Positions 5,901 through 6,913 of a DNA stretch of 6,913 nt are shown in pieces. The notes under the pieces were generated by a model. That model saw nothing but the letters and a program-made list of their open reading frames with translations, was not told the DNA's origin and searched no databases. The number at the start of each line of letters is the position of its first letter. Position 1 is the stretch's first letter. The stretch lies in the NCBI GenBank assembly GCA_015493675.1, contig WGCR01000172.1:1-6913 (forward strand), in the 5' to 3' direction. The stretch comes from Anaerolineae bacterium. Its GTDB lineage: Bacteria > Chloroflexota > Anaerolineae > J102. The position numbers were made by a program, and so were the translations under genes.

Positions 5901-5938
5901 TCCTCACCTCACATTCGACAGAAAATGACTGTCACCTG
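5894..5938. repeat. Inverted repeat spanning the stop codons of two convergent genes
   Basis: CAGGTGA (5894-5900) ends the plus-strand gene, and the identical 7-mer read on the minus strand (5938-5932) ends the hydrolase gene. Both therefore finish with AGG TGA (Arg-stop). AGGTGA also pairs with a nearer TCACCT (5904-5909), and GACAG/CTGTC (5917-5921/5929-5933) forms a third small stem. No T-tract follows on either strand, so this is not a clear intrinsic terminator. It may still stabilise or limit convergent transcripts. Confidence 0.4.
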
Positions 5939-6816
5939 ACGTCTGGATTCATGCCAAAAAACGAGATGAGAAGAGGATTCACCACCGCTGGCCGCTCCAG
6001 GCTGGGGACATGCCCGGCATTGGAGATGGCATGAAACCGGGCCTGGGGAATCAGTTGACGCAGGGTCTCGCTGAGATGATAGGGGACCACCTCATCCTCT
6101 TCGCCCCAGATCAACAAAACGGGAATCGGCAGCTTGCCCACCGCCGCGTAGGCGTCCGCAGCATGAGTGAGGACGCCCGAACGCATGGTGGAAAGCAGCG
6201 CCCGTTTGAAGCCCGAAAATGCCATCTGCTGTTTGAAGCGCTCGATGTACGATTCGGCCTGAGAGGGGTCTTTGATGTCTTTTTTGAGATTTCCCAGCAG
6301 CACTTTATCCCCCACCGCATCCATAATCCAGTCGCCGATCAGGGGGAGTTTCACCAGCCGGGCGGGCAGCGACTCCGGTAGAGCCAGGCCCGCCGGGTCC
6401 AGCAGAGCCAGACGACTCACTTGTTCCGGCCGCCGCTGGGTGTAGACAGCGACGATGGGGCCTCCCATGGAAAGTCCGACCAGGCCCGTCGGACGGGGAA
6501 AATCCAGGGCATCCAACAGCTCGGCCAGTTGGCGATCAAAAAGCTCCCGGTCGTAGCGGAGCTCGGGCCGGTCGGAGAAGCCGCGGCCAAACAGATCATA
6601 GCGCAGCACTCGCATCCCCGCTGCCGCCAGAGCCGCAAAGGTCGGATCCCAGATGTAGCTGGGGACGGAAAACCCGTGCACCAGCGCGACCGGCGGGCCA
6701 TCTTCGGGCCCGGCCAGCTCGTAGTGGGTCATGCCATCGGAAAGTTGGACAAACTGGCCCGACGCGGCTGCGCGAGCGGCGTCATCCAGCGGACGGGTTT
6801 CGAATTTTGTCGTCAT
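5932..6816 (-). CDS. Alpha/beta-hydrolase fold protein (MhpC/epoxide hydrolase-like)
   Basis: The 294-aa protein has the full alpha/beta-hydrolase set. The oxyanion HG motif is VALVHGFS (residues 43-50), and RYDLFGRGFSDRP (72-84) follows it. The nucleophile elbow is GLSMGG with Ser116. The acid is Asp241 in WGEEDEVVP, and the catalytic His269 lies in NAGHVPSLERP. A helical cap occupies about 145-225. No signal peptide or membrane segment is visible, so it is probably cytoplasmic. The fold covers esterases, C-C hydrolases, lactonases and haloperoxidases. A Ser nucleophile argues against a true Asp-nucleophile epoxide hydrolase. The substrate cannot be told from sequence or neighbours. An ATG at 6873 would add 19 basic residues. 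The ATG at 6816 is preferred because CGGAG lies 8 nt before it. The gene converges with the DUF255 gene. Confidence 0.93.
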   Translation of the reverse strand: MTTKFETRPLDDAARAAASGQFVQLSDGMTHYELAGPEDGPPVALVHGFSVPSYIWDPTFAALAAAGMRVLRYDLFGRGFSDRPELRYDRELFDRQLAELLDALDFPRPTGLVGLSMGGPIVAVYTQRRPEQVSRLALLDPAGLALPESLPARLVKLPLIGDWIMDAVGDKVLLGNLKKDIKDPSQAESYIERFKQQMAFSGFKRALLSTMRSGVLTHAADAYAAVGKLPIPVLLIWGEEDEVVPYHLSETLRQLIPQARFHAISNAGHVPSLERPAVVNPLLISFFGMNPDVR

Positions 6817-6824
6817 GTCGTTTT

Positions 6825-6829
6825 CTCCG
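6825..6829 (-). promoter_or_regulatory. Shine-Dalgarno deciding the hydrolase start
   Basis: The minus strand reads CGGAG, then 8 nt (AAAACGAC), then ATG at 6816. Good spacing makes this the likely start. The upstream in-frame ATG at 6873 would read through this site and add a basic stretch with RRRR that is unlike the start of the fold. Confidence 0.7.
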
Positions 6830-6890
6830 TCGATGCGTCGGCGTCGCACGACTCCTGATAAGTGAGGATGCAAAACTGCGGAATGTCTCG

Positions 6891-6896
6891 TATAAT
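6891..6896 (+). promoter_or_regulatory. Possible -10 element of a plus-strand promoter leaving the window
   Basis: TATAAT is a perfect -10 hexamer. The -35 position at 17 nt spacing (6868-6873, ATGCAA) is poor and no extended -10 TG is present. It lies in the upstream region of the minus-strand hydrolase and would serve a divergent gene beyond the right edge. The support is weak. Confidence 0.25.
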
Positions 6897-6913
6897 GTTC
6901 CCAGATTCTAAAC

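Noticed and set aside
1..6913. Defence system, biosynthetic cluster or other new multi-gene system
   Set aside because: The protein genes belong to unrelated families, are split across both strands by terminators and tRNAs, and show no shared operon beyond the sigma/anti-sigma pair.

Overview
The window most likely comes from a member of the Chloroflexota (Anaerolineae/Caldilineae-like). This is inferred from a membrane-anchored SH3b protein with long Thr/Pro 'PTPTP/TATP' linkers, a moderately GC-rich composition, and several genes that lack a Shine-Dalgarno sequence. No marker gene fixes the taxonomy.

Left part, minus strand (1-1911). A Crp/Fnr-type regulator is cut off by the window edge. 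Its leader holds a good Shine-Dalgarno, an A/T-rich stem and a perfect 18-bp palindrome. Upstream of it lies a secreted or membrane-anchored SH3b protein gene with its own intrinsic terminator. Upstream of that is tRNA-Leu(CAA), with a near-consensus promoter.

Middle, plus strand (1969-3512). An ECF sigma factor and a two-TM, cysteine-free anti-sigma-like protein overlap by ATGA and form a regulatory pair. tRNA-Asn(GUU) follows, with a near-perfect promoter and a strong intrinsic terminator.

Intergenic 3513-3833. This has no protein gene. It holds a promoter-like site with an extended -10 and a roughly 230-bp element with nested inverted repeats, resembling a MITE or other short interspersed repeat. 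An exact 12-bp direct repeat lies at the promoter and at the next start codon, so the element appears to separate the downstream gene from its promoter.

Right part (3834-6913). A complete 688-aa thioredoxin-domain protein of the YyaL/SPATA20 (DUF255) family is on the plus strand. It converges on an alpha/beta hydrolase on the minus strand, and the 31-bp gap between their stop codons is bounded by an inverted repeat. The last bases hold a possible plus-strand -10 for a gene outside the window.

The two regulators (Crp-like and ECF/anti-sigma) and the envelope SH3b protein suggest surface or stress sensing, but nothing here proves they work together. I see no defence system, CRISPR array, transposase gene or biosynthetic cluster. 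The most unusual items are the interspersed element at 3591-3824, the palindrome before the Crp-like gene and the zinc-less anti-sigma protein.
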